DNA from: Streptomyces formicae
Lineage (GTDB): Bacteria; Actinomycetota; Actinomycetes; Streptomycetales; Streptomycetaceae
Reading direction: 5' to 3'
DNA length: 64,000 bases
Assembly (NCBI RefSeq): GCF_022647665.1
Contig: NZ_CP071872.1
Coordinates: forward strand, 2,108,001 to 2,172,000
Shown: positions 35,010 through 42,569 of the stretch, piece by piece
Layout: each line of letters begins with the position of its first letter
Numbering within the stretch: position 1 is the first letter of the stretch
Program-made: the position numbers and the translations under genes
The notes under the pieces: model-generated
What the model saw: only the letters and a program-made list of their open reading frames with translations
What the model was told of the DNA's origin: nothing
Database searches by the model: none

Positions 35010-36056
35010 TCAGGCGATCGACGGGAGGTCGGCGACGGTGACTTCGCCGAGCAGCGGCCTGCCCTGCACGAAGCGTTCGACTTCGTCGGCGGCGAATTCG
35101 CCGAGGAGCCGCAGCTCCCGGCCGAGCGCCCCGGCGATGTGAGGGGTGACGAGGACGTTGGGCAGAGAGAAGAGTTCGTGGTCGGTCGGCAGCGGCTCGG
35201 GCTCCGTGACGTCGAGGACGGCGTCGATGCGGCCGGTGCGGCCAGGCACCCGGCCCGCGCAGTGCCGGACCAGCGCGTCGGTGTCGACGAGGCCGCCGCG
35301 TGCGGTGTTGATCAGGATGGCGCCGTCGCGCATCAGGCCGAGCCGCCTGTCGTCGATGAGGCCCTGGGTCTCGGGCAGCAGCGGCGCGTGGAGGGTGACG
35401 ATATCCGAGCGGCGCAGCAGGTCGTCGATGCCGGTGAGCTCGGCGCCGAGCGAGGCCGCTTCCGCGGCGTCCAGGTGCGGGTCGGCCACCAGGAGCCGGA
35501 ACCCGTGCGGCCGCAGCAGTTCCAGGACGATGCGTCCGATCCGGGAGGCCCCGACCACACCCACGGTGCGGCCGGTGTTCCCTGTGTCCGAGCTGGTGGG
35601 GTAAGCCCGGAATCCATACGTCCCGTGCGTCCGGTAGTTCGCTGCCAGGCCGAATGACCTCTTGCCCGCCAGCAGGATCGCGCCCAGCGTGTACTGCGCG
35701 ACCGGGAGCGCGTTGGCGGCGGCCGCGGAGGACACCCGCAGGGAACGCCCCCACCGGTCCTCCGGGATCGCCAGTCCCTTCACGCTTCCGGCGGCGTGGA
35801 TCACCACCCGCAGCCGGGGCGCCCCGGCGAGGGTCTCCTCGTCGAGCGGAGGACAGCCCCAGCAGGAGACGAGCACCTCGGCGCGGGCGAGTGCCGCGGC
35901 GGCCTGCGGGTCGCGGAAGTCGTCGATGACGGCCGTGGGATCGATGTGGAGCAGCGTCTCGATGCGGGTGCGCAGATCGGCGGGGAGCACCCCCTCGGCG
36001 ACTTGGGGGTTCATCGCCAGGAGCCCCAGGGGGCGCCTTGGTGTCAGGTCGGACAA
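35010..36056 (-). CDS. D-isomer-specific 2-hydroxyacid dehydrogenase
   Basis: 348 residues if the TTG at 36056 is used (AAGGA at 8-base spacing); the ATG at 36014 would give 334. The NAD domain reads TVGVVGASRIGRIVLELLRPHGFRLLVADPHLD, with DIVTLHAPLLPETQGLID and the catalytic Arg/Glu/His elements INTARGGLVDTDAL, DVTEPEPLP and LVTPHIAG. It may process a sugar-derived hydroxyacid. First gene of the sugar operon, 15 bases before the fucosidase gene. Confidence 0.85.
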   Translation of the reverse strand: MSDLTPRRPLGLLAMNPQVAEGVLPADLRTRIETLLHIDPTAVIDDFRDPQAAAALARAEVLVSCWGCPPLDEETLAGAPRLRVVIHAAGSVKGLAIPEDRWGRSLRVSSAAAANALPVAQYTLGAILLAGKRSFGLAANYRTHGTYGFRAYPTSSDTGNTGRTVGVVGASRIGRIVLELLRPHGFRLLVADPHLDAAEAASLGAELTGIDDLLRRSDIVTLHAPLLPETQGLIDDRRLGLMRDGAILINTARGGLVDTDALVRHCAGRVPGRTGRIDAVLDVTEPEPLPTDHELFSLPNVLVTPHIAGALGRELRLLGEFAADEVERFVQGRPLLGEVTVADLPSIA

Positions 36057-36070
36057 GGCGACATCCTTGA

Positions 36071-36103
36071 AAGAATCTAGAAAAGGTTTGCGTGAAAGGA
36101 AGC
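36071..36103. promoter_or_regulatory. AT-rich promoter region with inverted repeat before sugar operon
   Basis: AAGAATCTAG (36071-36080) and CTAGAGTTCTT (36093-36103) form an inverted repeat with one bulged base, enclosing AAAAGGTTTGCG. The stretch is unusually AT-rich for this DNA and lies just upstream of the TTG start, so it is the best candidate for the operon promoter and operator. Confidence 0.45.
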
Positions 36104-36190
36104 TAGAGTTCTTCGAAGGGTGCGTCAAGAGCTCGATGAAGATTCTTTTATGACGACAGGACTGCTCAAGTGAAGGGTGACTAGGCGCGG

Positions 36191-36837
36191 TTAAGCGTTT
36201 GCGCAGATCACGATCTGCCGCGAGATGCCCCGGGTTCCGGCTGCCCCGGTGGTGGACGCCCTGATGTGGAGTCTGGGCGTGGGGAGAACTTCCTCCGGAA
36301 CCAGGTGCGTTGGCTCCCGAAGGTCGTCCGGGACGATCAGCCCCCGGCGCCGGGCTGCGTCCACCACGAGCGCGGTCTCATCCGCGTCGAGGAACGCCAC
36401 CACGCCGTCCACGGACCCCGGCTGGTGATCGGTCACCCGCGGGGTGTTGGCGGCGAGGCCGAAGAGCTCGGTCACAGCGTCGAAGCCCTCGCGGATCCCG
36501 TCGCTGGTCGCGCTGGGCGTGGTGGGAGCGCGATGCGCCGGTGGCCCGGTCCGGCCAAGTTGGCGCAGCGCCTGCACGGTCCCCCGCGTGTGGCCGGTCG
36601 CCACGAAGTCGAGATGCCCCAGATCGAGCGCATGGTGGGGCCGACGCTCGACGACGACGACCGGCACGGGCAGGCCGCCGATCCGAGCGCGGCACCCGCG
36701 CGCGAACGGGAAGCTGGGGGTCAGCAGCAGGCCGTCGGTGCCGGCTTCGAGGAGCCGGAATGCCCGCGCGCGGTCCTCGTCCAGGTCGTAGTCGGAGGTT
36801 CCGAGGACGAGCCGCACCCCCGATTGAGACAGCGGGG
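36191..36837 (-). pseudogene. Decayed LacI-family regulator
   Basis: Only the effector domain remains (VRLVLGTSDYDLDEDRARAFRLLEAGTDGLLLTPSFP...FVATGHTRGTVQALRQLG...TSDGIREGF). The DNA-binding N-terminus is gone; the frame runs instead into the copy of the 38418 gene. After RRGLIVPDDL about 40 residues appear deleted before PTPRLHIRAST, and a local frame change lies near GRTGPPAHRAPTT. It probably once regulated the adjacent hydroxyacid dehydrogenase/fucosidase operon. Confidence 0.7.
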
Positions 36838-37103
36838 CAGGTCGTCGCCCAGGCCCTCGTGCAGGACGGTGTCGTACAGGCCTATGCGTTGGCGAGGCTT
36901 GCTCATGTCGTACGAGGTCATCCCCGACCAAGCCATGTGCATCGGCGCTCCACGACCCCCTGGGCCGGGCCGTGCAACTCGTCCAGTGACTCGGCAGGCG
37001 CTGCCGGAACTTCTCCCGGTACAGCGCGAGGTCCTCGGCGACCGCGCCCGCGAGGTCGCTCGGCGTGGGTGCGGGGTGCGGGGTGCTGCGGGCTGGAGGG
37101 CAT
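36838..37103 (-). pseudogene. Broken copy of the nucleotidyltransferase-partner gene
   Basis: The DNA closely matches 38549-38810, the 5' two thirds of the partner gene, starting at ATG 37103 (MPSSPQHPAP). Indels shift the frame between EDLALYREKFRQRLP and SLDELHGPA. It lacks the 3' end and the nucleotidyltransferase gene that should follow. It is fused at its 3' side to the LacI remnant. Confidence 0.75.
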
Positions 37104-37332
37104 GAGTCCAACAGGGCGGCCGGAGAAGTGGCGCGGGTTATGATGCGCGAGCCTGCGTCCGGAGTGAGCGCCAGCGAGCTCGTGCAGGCGAGCTGGTCGT
37201 GACAGCCTGTTCCGCCCGAAGAGGAGGAATGGACTGTTGGTCATGACGCTCGTTTGATGCTCTGGGCGCCCGCGCGCGACAGCGAGCCAATGCATCGGCT
37301 CTGACCTGCGGTTTTCTGCGACTCGCCAGGCC

Positions 37333-37401
37333 GACACCTTTCCGATGACGCATAACGTGGAGTGCGTGGCGATCCTGGAGTCTGCCGCAAAGGGTGCCTG
37401 A
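37333..37401 (+). repeat. Copy 4 of methyltransferase 3' end
   Basis: A 69-base, gap-free match to 19603-19671, reading DTFPMTHNVECVAILESAAK and GA-stop. It lies inside segmental duplication copy 1. Confidence 0.85.
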
Positions 37402-37585
37402 CCTGCGGGTTCGCCGGCCCGGGTGGTTCGTTCGACCTGTTTTCCTCCGCACAACACATCGGGCAGGGAATCATCCGCTTTGTACGCTCTGAGCTGTAGT
37501 TCTAGGCATGGAACGAGACCCGCCGTGTCATGGTCCCGGCGCGGTTTTCGCACCAGTGACGCTCAGATGACGCTCGTGCTGAAAC

Positions 37586-37631
37586 CTCGTCACGCCTGGT
37601 CGCCCACAGTGGGACGGCAAGGCGTGACGAG
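37586..37631 (-). terminator. Hairpin terminator after nucleotidyltransferase gene
   Basis: CTCGTCACGCCT (37586-37597) pairs perfectly with AGGCGTGACGAG (37620-37631), and CCCAC/GTGGG inside can extend it. It lies 70 bases beyond the end of the minus-strand gene at 37702. Confidence 0.7.
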
Positions 37632-37701
37632 TTTCCGTGGGCGGTATTGACTCCCAGCGGTCCGCCGGATGTGCTGGTTCCGTCTTGTGGAATCCGCCCG
37701 T

Positions 37702-38421
37702 TCAGCGGCTTGAACCGCAACCCGGAAGTAGCACGCGGAGGGCGCCTCCGATATCCGGATCATGGGCCTCTTCGAGGAGGCGGGCCGCGAGGTCGTCGGC
37801 CCACTCTACGGCCCAAGCGCGCAGCGCGGTGACGGTGGCGTCATCGAGCCCATAGGCGACGAACGCTTCGTCGTCGGTCCACTCTGCGCCCGTGAGGTTT
37901 GCCTGCAGGTCCTCCCGCTCGAAGCGGCCACGGGCGTGACGGCGACCGAACTCCTCGAGCTCGGCATTGGTCCAGCGGCGCGACGCTGCGAACACGTCGA
38001 TGAGATCGCGTGGCGCTCCACGGTCGGCCAGGGCGCGGACCTTGGTCCCGATCACGTCCTCCTCCGCTAGGACGGGCCCGTACGGGCTCTGGGCGACAGG
38101 CCGCCAGAAGATCTCCTTGAGGATGTCGACTTCGCACTCCTGCCCGGTGACCGGGTCGGACACGGTGAAGCGGGCGGACAGCGGGGCCGTCTCCAGCGCG
38201 TGCACCTTCCAGCCGCGGGCTTCCAGGCCGCTACGGAGCACGGCCGCGATGTCGGCCATCGGTGCCGGGTTCTCGGTGGCGACATCGAGGTCCTGACTGG
38301 GGCGGTTCACGAGGCGATGGGCCCGCACGGCATATCCGCCGGTGAGGACCAGTGGATACGGGGAGCCGAGGGCGATCACATCCGCCAGGAGCCGCGTGTG
38401 CAGCTCCGGCATGTCCGTCAC
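37702..38421 (-). CDS. AbiEii/MenT-like nucleotidyltransferase
   Basis: 239 residues from GTG 38421, which overlaps the partner TGA (GTGA); ATG 38412 is the alternative. The nucleotidyltransferase core is visible: LVLTGGYAVRAHRLVNRPSQDLDVAT (GG...DxD), then CEVDILKE with the third acid and VIGTKVRALADRGAPRDLIDVF. This pattern belongs to the AbiEii/AbiGii toxin group, which can modify tRNA or inhibit growth. Tight coupling to the upstream gene suggests a toxin-antitoxin or phage-defence pair. Confidence 0.8.
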   Translation of the reverse strand: MTDMPELHTRLLADVIALGSPYPLVLTGGYAVRAHRLVNRPSQDLDVATENPAPMADIAAVLRSGLEARGWKVHALETAPLSARFTVSDPVTGQECEVDILKEIFWRPVAQSPYGPVLAEEDVIGTKVRALADRGAPRDLIDVFAASRRWTNAELEEFGRRHARGRFEREDLQANLTGAEWTDDEAFVAYGLDDATVTALRAWAVEWADDLAARLLEEAHDPDIGGALRVLLPGCGSSR

Positions 38422-38810
38422 GCGGCTGCCCGGGTGCGGGAGGCGAGCTGAGGGAAGGCGTCCTCCCACACCGCGCGCACGGTGCGACCGACGAGGGTGC
38501 GCAGCACCGGCCACATCTGAAGGAGGAGATCCTGGTTGAGGTAGTGGGGTAGGTCGTCGCGCAGGCCCTCGTGCAGGACGGTGCGGTACAGCCCCATGCG
38601 CTGGCGAGGCTTGCCCATGTCGTACGAGGTCATCCCGGACCAGGCCATGTGCAGCGGCAGCTCCACGACGCCGCGGGCGGGGCCGTGCAACTCGTCCAGC
38701 GACTCCGGCAGACGCTGCCGGAACTTCTCCCGGTACAGCGCGAGGTCTTCAGCGTCCGCGCCCGAGAGATCCCTCGGCGCGGGTGCGGGGTGCTGTGGGC
38801 TGGCGGGCAT
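38418..38810 (-). CDS. Partner protein of the nucleotidyltransferase, unknown family
   Basis: 130 residues from ATG 38810. Mostly helical (DAEDLALYREKFRQRLPESLDELHGPARGVVELPLHMAWSGMTSYDMGKPRQRMGLYRTVLHEGLRDDLPHYLN...LVGRTVRAVWEDAFPQL). No HTH is obvious, so I cannot say it is an AbiEi-type antitoxin. It overlaps the nucleotidyltransferase gene by 4 bases and a broken copy exists at 36838-37103. Confidence 0.65.
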   Translation of the reverse strand: MPASPQHPAPAPRDLSGADAEDLALYREKFRQRLPESLDELHGPARGVVELPLHMAWSGMTSYDMGKPRQRMGLYRTVLHEGLRDDLPHYLNQDLLLQMWPVLRTLVGRTVRAVWEDAFPQLASRTRAAA

Positions 38811-39180
38811 GACTCCATTATGGCGGCCGGAGAAGTGGTAGGGGGCATGATGTGGGAGTCGGTGTCGGGGGTGAGCGCGGCTGGATCCCGTCGGGTGAGC
38901 TCGTCCGCGAAGCTTGTCTGCCCTGAGCCGGAGGGACGGACTGTCGGCCTTGACGCCCGCTTGACGCTCTGGGTGCCCGAATACAGAACGATCAGCCGAG
39001 AAGGCGGCTCTGACCTAGGCTTGTCTGTGACTCGCCCAGGCCGACACGTTTTCGATGACGCATCACGTGGAGTGCGTGGCGATCCTGGAGCCGGTAGCGA
39101 AGGGCTCCTGACCTGCGGTTTGTGTGTGCGCATTATGTGTGGTGTGGGCGTTACGAGCGATATCTTGGTGAAAAACGCAC
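38549..39180. repeat. Segmental duplication, copy 2
   Basis: Counterpart of 36838-37460. It holds the intact 5' part of the partner gene, its upstream region and copy 5 of the methyltransferase 3' end. Beyond copy 5 it resembles the DNA after copy 2 (GACCTGCGGTTT, then a TGTGCG... stretch to about 39170). Confidence 0.7.
39043..39111 (+). repeat. Copy 5 of methyltransferase 3' end
   Basis: A 69-base, gap-free match to 19603-19671, reading DTFSMTHHVECVAILEPVAK and GS-stop. It is the rightmost copy and may mark the outer junction of the accreted region. Confidence 0.85.
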
Positions 39181-39655
39181 CGCGGGCGGCCCTGGTACGC
39201 GAGAGCGGGCTGGAGTTCTGCTGGCACAAGCGCCCGCTGGTGGTGCCGCGAGCGGGCGCCCCGCGCCGGTCTCCACGCCTCGAACGGCCGTCGCGGCACA
39301 GACCGCGACTCGGCGCGCCGAGGTGGGACGCACGGTGCGCGACGCGTCGGTGCGCGAGATGTCCGCGCCGGCCCGTTCAGTCGGCTGGGCCGGGGTGCTC
39401 GGGGCAGGTCGAGCGCGGTCACGATCTCGGGGACCGTGTGTATACGCACCCCCTCGTGGCCACCGGCGAGGACGCCCGTGCCGCCGAGGATCTGGTCCCG
39501 GCTGCCGGTGCGGCATCCGTCAGGGCCCGGGCCGCCATGCCTGGTGCAGCTGCCGGGGAGGAGGGACTCGTACGGCGCGGCGGCGACGCTCGCAGCGCGA
39601 CACCCATGGACCGGATGCTGAACCGTCGGCGTGTTGCCGCAGGCTGCCCGTCGGT
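39112..39655. other. Intergenic region without convincing gene
   Basis: 544 bases between copy 5 and the aminotransferase gene. The first 60 resemble 19773-19845. A plus-strand reading around 39185-39245 (ALVRESGLEFCWHKRPLVV) looks faintly coding but has no start, domain or continuation. Nothing else recognised. Confidence 0.35.
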
Positions 39656-40876
39656 TCAGAGGTCCGGCGGAGTGACGGCCACAGCCTCGGCGATCCGGTT
39701 CAGGCCGTCCGCAAGCTCCTGCTCCCCGACCACTGCGGGCGGGTAGACCCGAAGCACGGAGCGGTCGCTGAGGCAGAAGCTGAGCAGCACACCGCGTTTG
39801 GCGGCCTCCACCAGGATGCGCCCGGCGACGGCGGGGGTGGCCGCCTGCAGACCGATCATCAGGCCCTCGCCGCGGATCTCGGTCACTCGCGGCTCGTCGG
39901 CGAACAGCTCACGCAGCCGCTCACGGGTCAGCTCGCCGGTCCTGCGCACTCCGGCGAGGAAAGGTTCCGCGCCGACCAGTTCTACGACGGCCTGGCCGAC
40001 CGCCCCGGCCAGTGCCCCACCGGCGAAGGAGGAGGCGAGCACCGCGGGGGCGGAGCTGCTGCCGCCGATCTGCGCCGAGGCGTGGACAACGGCGGCCAGC
40101 GGGACCAGGCCGCCGCCGAGCACCTTGCCGGTGAGCAGGAGGTCGGGGGCGATGTCCGTCGCTGAGCGCCACAGCCGTCCACAGCGGCCGAGGCCGGTTT
40201 GGATCTCGTCCAGCGTCAGCAGGGTGCCGGTCCGTGTGGTCTCAGCGCGCAGAAAGGCCAGGAAGTCCTGTGCCACCGGCCGGATTCCGCCTTCCCCTTG
40301 CACCGGCTCGGCGATGACCGCGGCGATCCGTCCGGTGTCCAGGAGGGCCCGGGCGCCGGCCTCGTCCCGCGGGGACAGGAAGTGCACCGGGGCAGCGAGG
40401 CGGAGCGGCGAGCGCCCGGCCATGGTGTCGGACAGGTGCAGGGCGCCGACGGTCTTGCCGTGGTACGAGCCGCGCAGTGCGATGAACTCTTCGCGTCCAG
40501 TGGCGAGTGCGGCCATCTTCATGGCCATCTCCACTGCCTCCGAGCCGGTGTTGGCGAAGGTCACCCGGTCCAACGACGGTGGTGTCGCCGCGATCAGGGC
40601 CTCGGCACAGGCAGTGGCCGCGGTGTTGCCCAGGACCTTCCCGGAAAGGCCCATCCTGCCCAACTGGTCGATGGCTGCCTTGACCAGCGCGGGGTGGCGG
40701 TGACCGAGCAGATGCACACCGAATGAGCCGAAGTCCAGCCAGTTGCGGCCGGTGTTGTCGGTGATCCAGGCTCCATCCGCTCGGTACTCGCCGCCGAGCA
40801 GCCCGGCCATCCGCAGCAGCATCGCCTGGGAGCGGCCGAAGGCCGCGCCGTAGCGGTCGATGAATCCTGTGGTCAT
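39656..40876 (-). CDS. Class III PLP-dependent aminotransferase
   Basis: 406 residues. Fold-type I class III features: FGSFGVHLLGHRHPALV, ANTGSEAVEMAMKMA, LRGSYHGKTVGAL, AVIAEPVQGEGGI, LTLDEIQTGLGRCG and the PLP lysine in LLTGKVLGGGLVPLAAV. It could aminate an aldehyde or ketone made by the upstream oxidases. It is the last gene of the minus-strand group that starts with the KASIII-like gene, 55 bases after the GMC oxidoreductase gene. Confidence 0.88.
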   Translation of the reverse strand: MTTGFIDRYGAAFGRSQAMLLRMAGLLGGEYRADGAWITDNTGRNWLDFGSFGVHLLGHRHPALVKAAIDQLGRMGLSGKVLGNTAATACAEALIAATPPSLDRVTFANTGSEAVEMAMKMAALATGREEFIALRGSYHGKTVGALHLSDTMAGRSPLRLAAPVHFLSPRDEAGARALLDTGRIAAVIAEPVQGEGGIRPVAQDFLAFLRAETTRTGTLLTLDEIQTGLGRCGRLWRSATDIAPDLLLTGKVLGGGLVPLAAVVHASAQIGGSSSAPAVLASSFAGGALAGAVGQAVVELVGAEPFLAGVRRTGELTRERLRELFADEPRVTEIRGEGLMIGLQAATPAVAGRILVEAAKRGVLLSFCLSDRSVLRVYPPAVVGEQELADGLNRIAEAVAVTPPDL

Positions 40877-40931
40877 CCCGTGCTCACGCGCCCTTGAGCA
40901 GGCGGGCCGGGCAGTAGGTGGCTGTGGAGGG

Positions 40932-42569
40932 TCACGGGATCGCCCTTTCGGTGAGCCGGGCCGGGTGGGGGTGGCGGATGAGGTCCGCCGCGCGCAGCGC
41001 CAGGGCCGTCACGGGGGCGTGGGGGTGTCCGCGCGGCGGGCTGGGCAGCACGGAGGCGTCGACCACGCGCAGGCCCACGACGCCGCGCACGCGGAGCAGG
41101 GGGTCGACGACCGAGGCGCCGTCCGCGCCCATCCGGCAGGTGCCGACCGGGTGGTAGATCGTCTCGGCTCGCTCGCGGATCACGGCCGCGGCCTGCGCCG
41201 GGGTGTGCGGCAGGATCGTGCCGCCGAGCGGTCGCCCGATCCGGTCGGCCAGTGGGCCGGTGCCCAGGAGCTCTACGGCGTGGCGGATGCCGGCGATGAG
41301 GGTGGCCTCGTCCCCGCCTGCCGGGTCGTCGAGGTAGCCGGGGTCGATCAGCGGCGGGACCAGCGGGTCGTCGGCCTGCGGCCGGATGTGCCCGCGCGCT
41401 CGGGGCTGCAGGAGGATCACGCCGAGGGTGACGCCGTGCCCGCCGCGGGTCCGGCCGTGGTCGAGGAACGGCACCGGCATCCACAGCAGTTCGACGTCCG
41501 GGGCGGGGGCGGGGGCGGGGGCGTGGGCGGTGGTGCGCAGGAAGCACAGGGCCTCGGCGAGGTTGGAGGTGAGCGGCCCGCGGCGGGTGGCCAGGTAGCG
41601 GCCGAGTTCGGTGGAAGGGTCCTGGTCGGCGGCGACAGGGGAGACGGGTTCGGGGGTGGTGAAGGCGAGTGGGACGAACAAGTGGTCGGCCAGGCCCCGG
41701 CCCACCTCGGCGAGGGGATGGACCACGTCGATGCCCAGCTCCTCCAGCAGGCGCGGGTCGCCGATGCCGGATTGCTGGAGCAGCAGCGGGCTGCCGACGG
41801 CGCCGGCGGCCAGCAGCACCTCGCGGGTGGCGTGGGCTGTGCGCACGGCGCCCTGCGCGTCGCGGTAGGCAACGCCCACGGCCCGGCGCCCCTCGAACAG
41901 GATGCGCAGGGCCGTGGCGCAGGTGATGGTGCGCAGGCCGGGGCGGCGCCTGGCCGGGCGCAGCCAGGCATCGGCGGCGCTCCACCGGCGGCCGTTGCGC
42001 TGGGTGACCCACACCGGGCCGACCCCTTCCGGTTCGGGATCGGCGGGATCGTCGGGAAGGAGGCGGTGCCTGGCCTTCCGGCACGCGGTGAGGAAATCCG
42101 CGGTGGTGGGGTTCGGGTCGCGCAGCCTGCGCACCCACACTTCGTCGCCCGGAGCGGTCCCGGTGCGTGCACGCGGGTGCTCCAGGCGGTCGAAGTACGG
42201 GCGCAGTTGCTCGTATCCCCAGCCCGGGCAGGCCGCCTCCCACGCCGTGAAGTCCGCGCGGTGCCCGCGGGTCCAGATCTGGGCGTTGAGGGAGGACGAG
42301 CCGCCCAGGGTCCGGCCGCGCGGCCAGTACAGCCTGCGGCCGCCCAGGTTTCGCTGGGGCGTGGTGGCCAGGGCCCAGTCGTACTCGGTGCCGAAGAGCG
42401 AGGGGAATGCGGCGGGGATGCGGATCTCGGGTCGCCTGTCCGGCGGCCCTGCCTCAAGAAGGAGCACGGTCACGGACGGGTCCGCGCTGAGCTCGCCGGC
42501 CAGCACGCAGCCCGCGGAACCGGCGCCGAGGACCACGTAGTCGGCGCGCTCGGCGGCCGGGAGCGTCAT
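40932..42569 (-). CDS. GMC-family FAD oxidoreductase
   Basis: 545 residues. The FAD site is DYVVLGAGSAGCVLAGELSADPSVTVLLLEAG; the second GMC signature is LYWPRGRTLGGSSSLNAQIWTRG. The C-terminal catalytic region reads ETIYHPVGTCRMGADGASVVDPLLRVRGVVGLRVVDASVLP, as in choline/alcohol dehydrogenases. It oxidises an alcohol. The start overlaps the P450 stop by 4 bases. Next step in order may be transamination by the class III enzyme. Confidence 0.9.
   Translation of the reverse strand: MTLPAAERADYVVLGAGSAGCVLAGELSADPSVTVLLLEAGPPDRRPEIRIPAAFPSLFGTEYDWALATTPQRNLGGRRLYWPRGRTLGGSSSLNAQIWTRGHRADFTAWEAACPGWGYEQLRPYFDRLEHPRARTGTAPGDEVWVRRLRDPNPTTADFLTACRKARHRLLPDDPADPEPEGVGPVWVTQRNGRRWSAADAWLRPARRRPGLRTITCATALRILFEGRRAVGVAYRDAQGAVRTAHATREVLLAAGAVGSPLLLQQSGIGDPRLLEELGIDVVHPLAEVGRGLADHLFVPLAFTTPEPVSPVAADQDPSTELGRYLATRRGPLTSNLAEALCFLRTTAHAPAPAPAPDVELLWMPVPFLDHGRTRGGHGVTLGVILLQPRARGHIRPQADDPLVPPLIDPGYLDDPAGGDEATLIAGIRHAVELLGTGPLADRIGRPLGGTILPHTPAQAAAVIRERAETIYHPVGTCRMGADGASVVDPLLRVRGVVGLRVVDASVLPSPPRGHPHAPVTALALRAADLIRHPHPARLTERAIP

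Larger units (their letters stand above)
36838..37460. repeat. Segmental duplication, copy 1
   Basis: Resembles 38549-39180 through the partner-gene fragment, the spacer (CGGCCGGAGAAGTGG...), a GACGCTC..TTGA motif, CTCTGACCT and the 69-base methyltransferase 3' end. Similarity fades after about 37410. The left edge coincides with the break in the LacI remnant. Confidence 0.7.

Noticed and set aside
39112..39655. Remnant of a transposase or integrase next to copy 5
   Set aside because: Looked for catalytic motifs in six frames; only short, unconvincing coding-like stretches were found.
38571..39746. 391-residue plus-strand ORF through the partner gene, copy 5 and the following gap
   Set aside because: It is open only because of GC bias and crosses several unrelated segments; part of it is the reverse of the partner gene.
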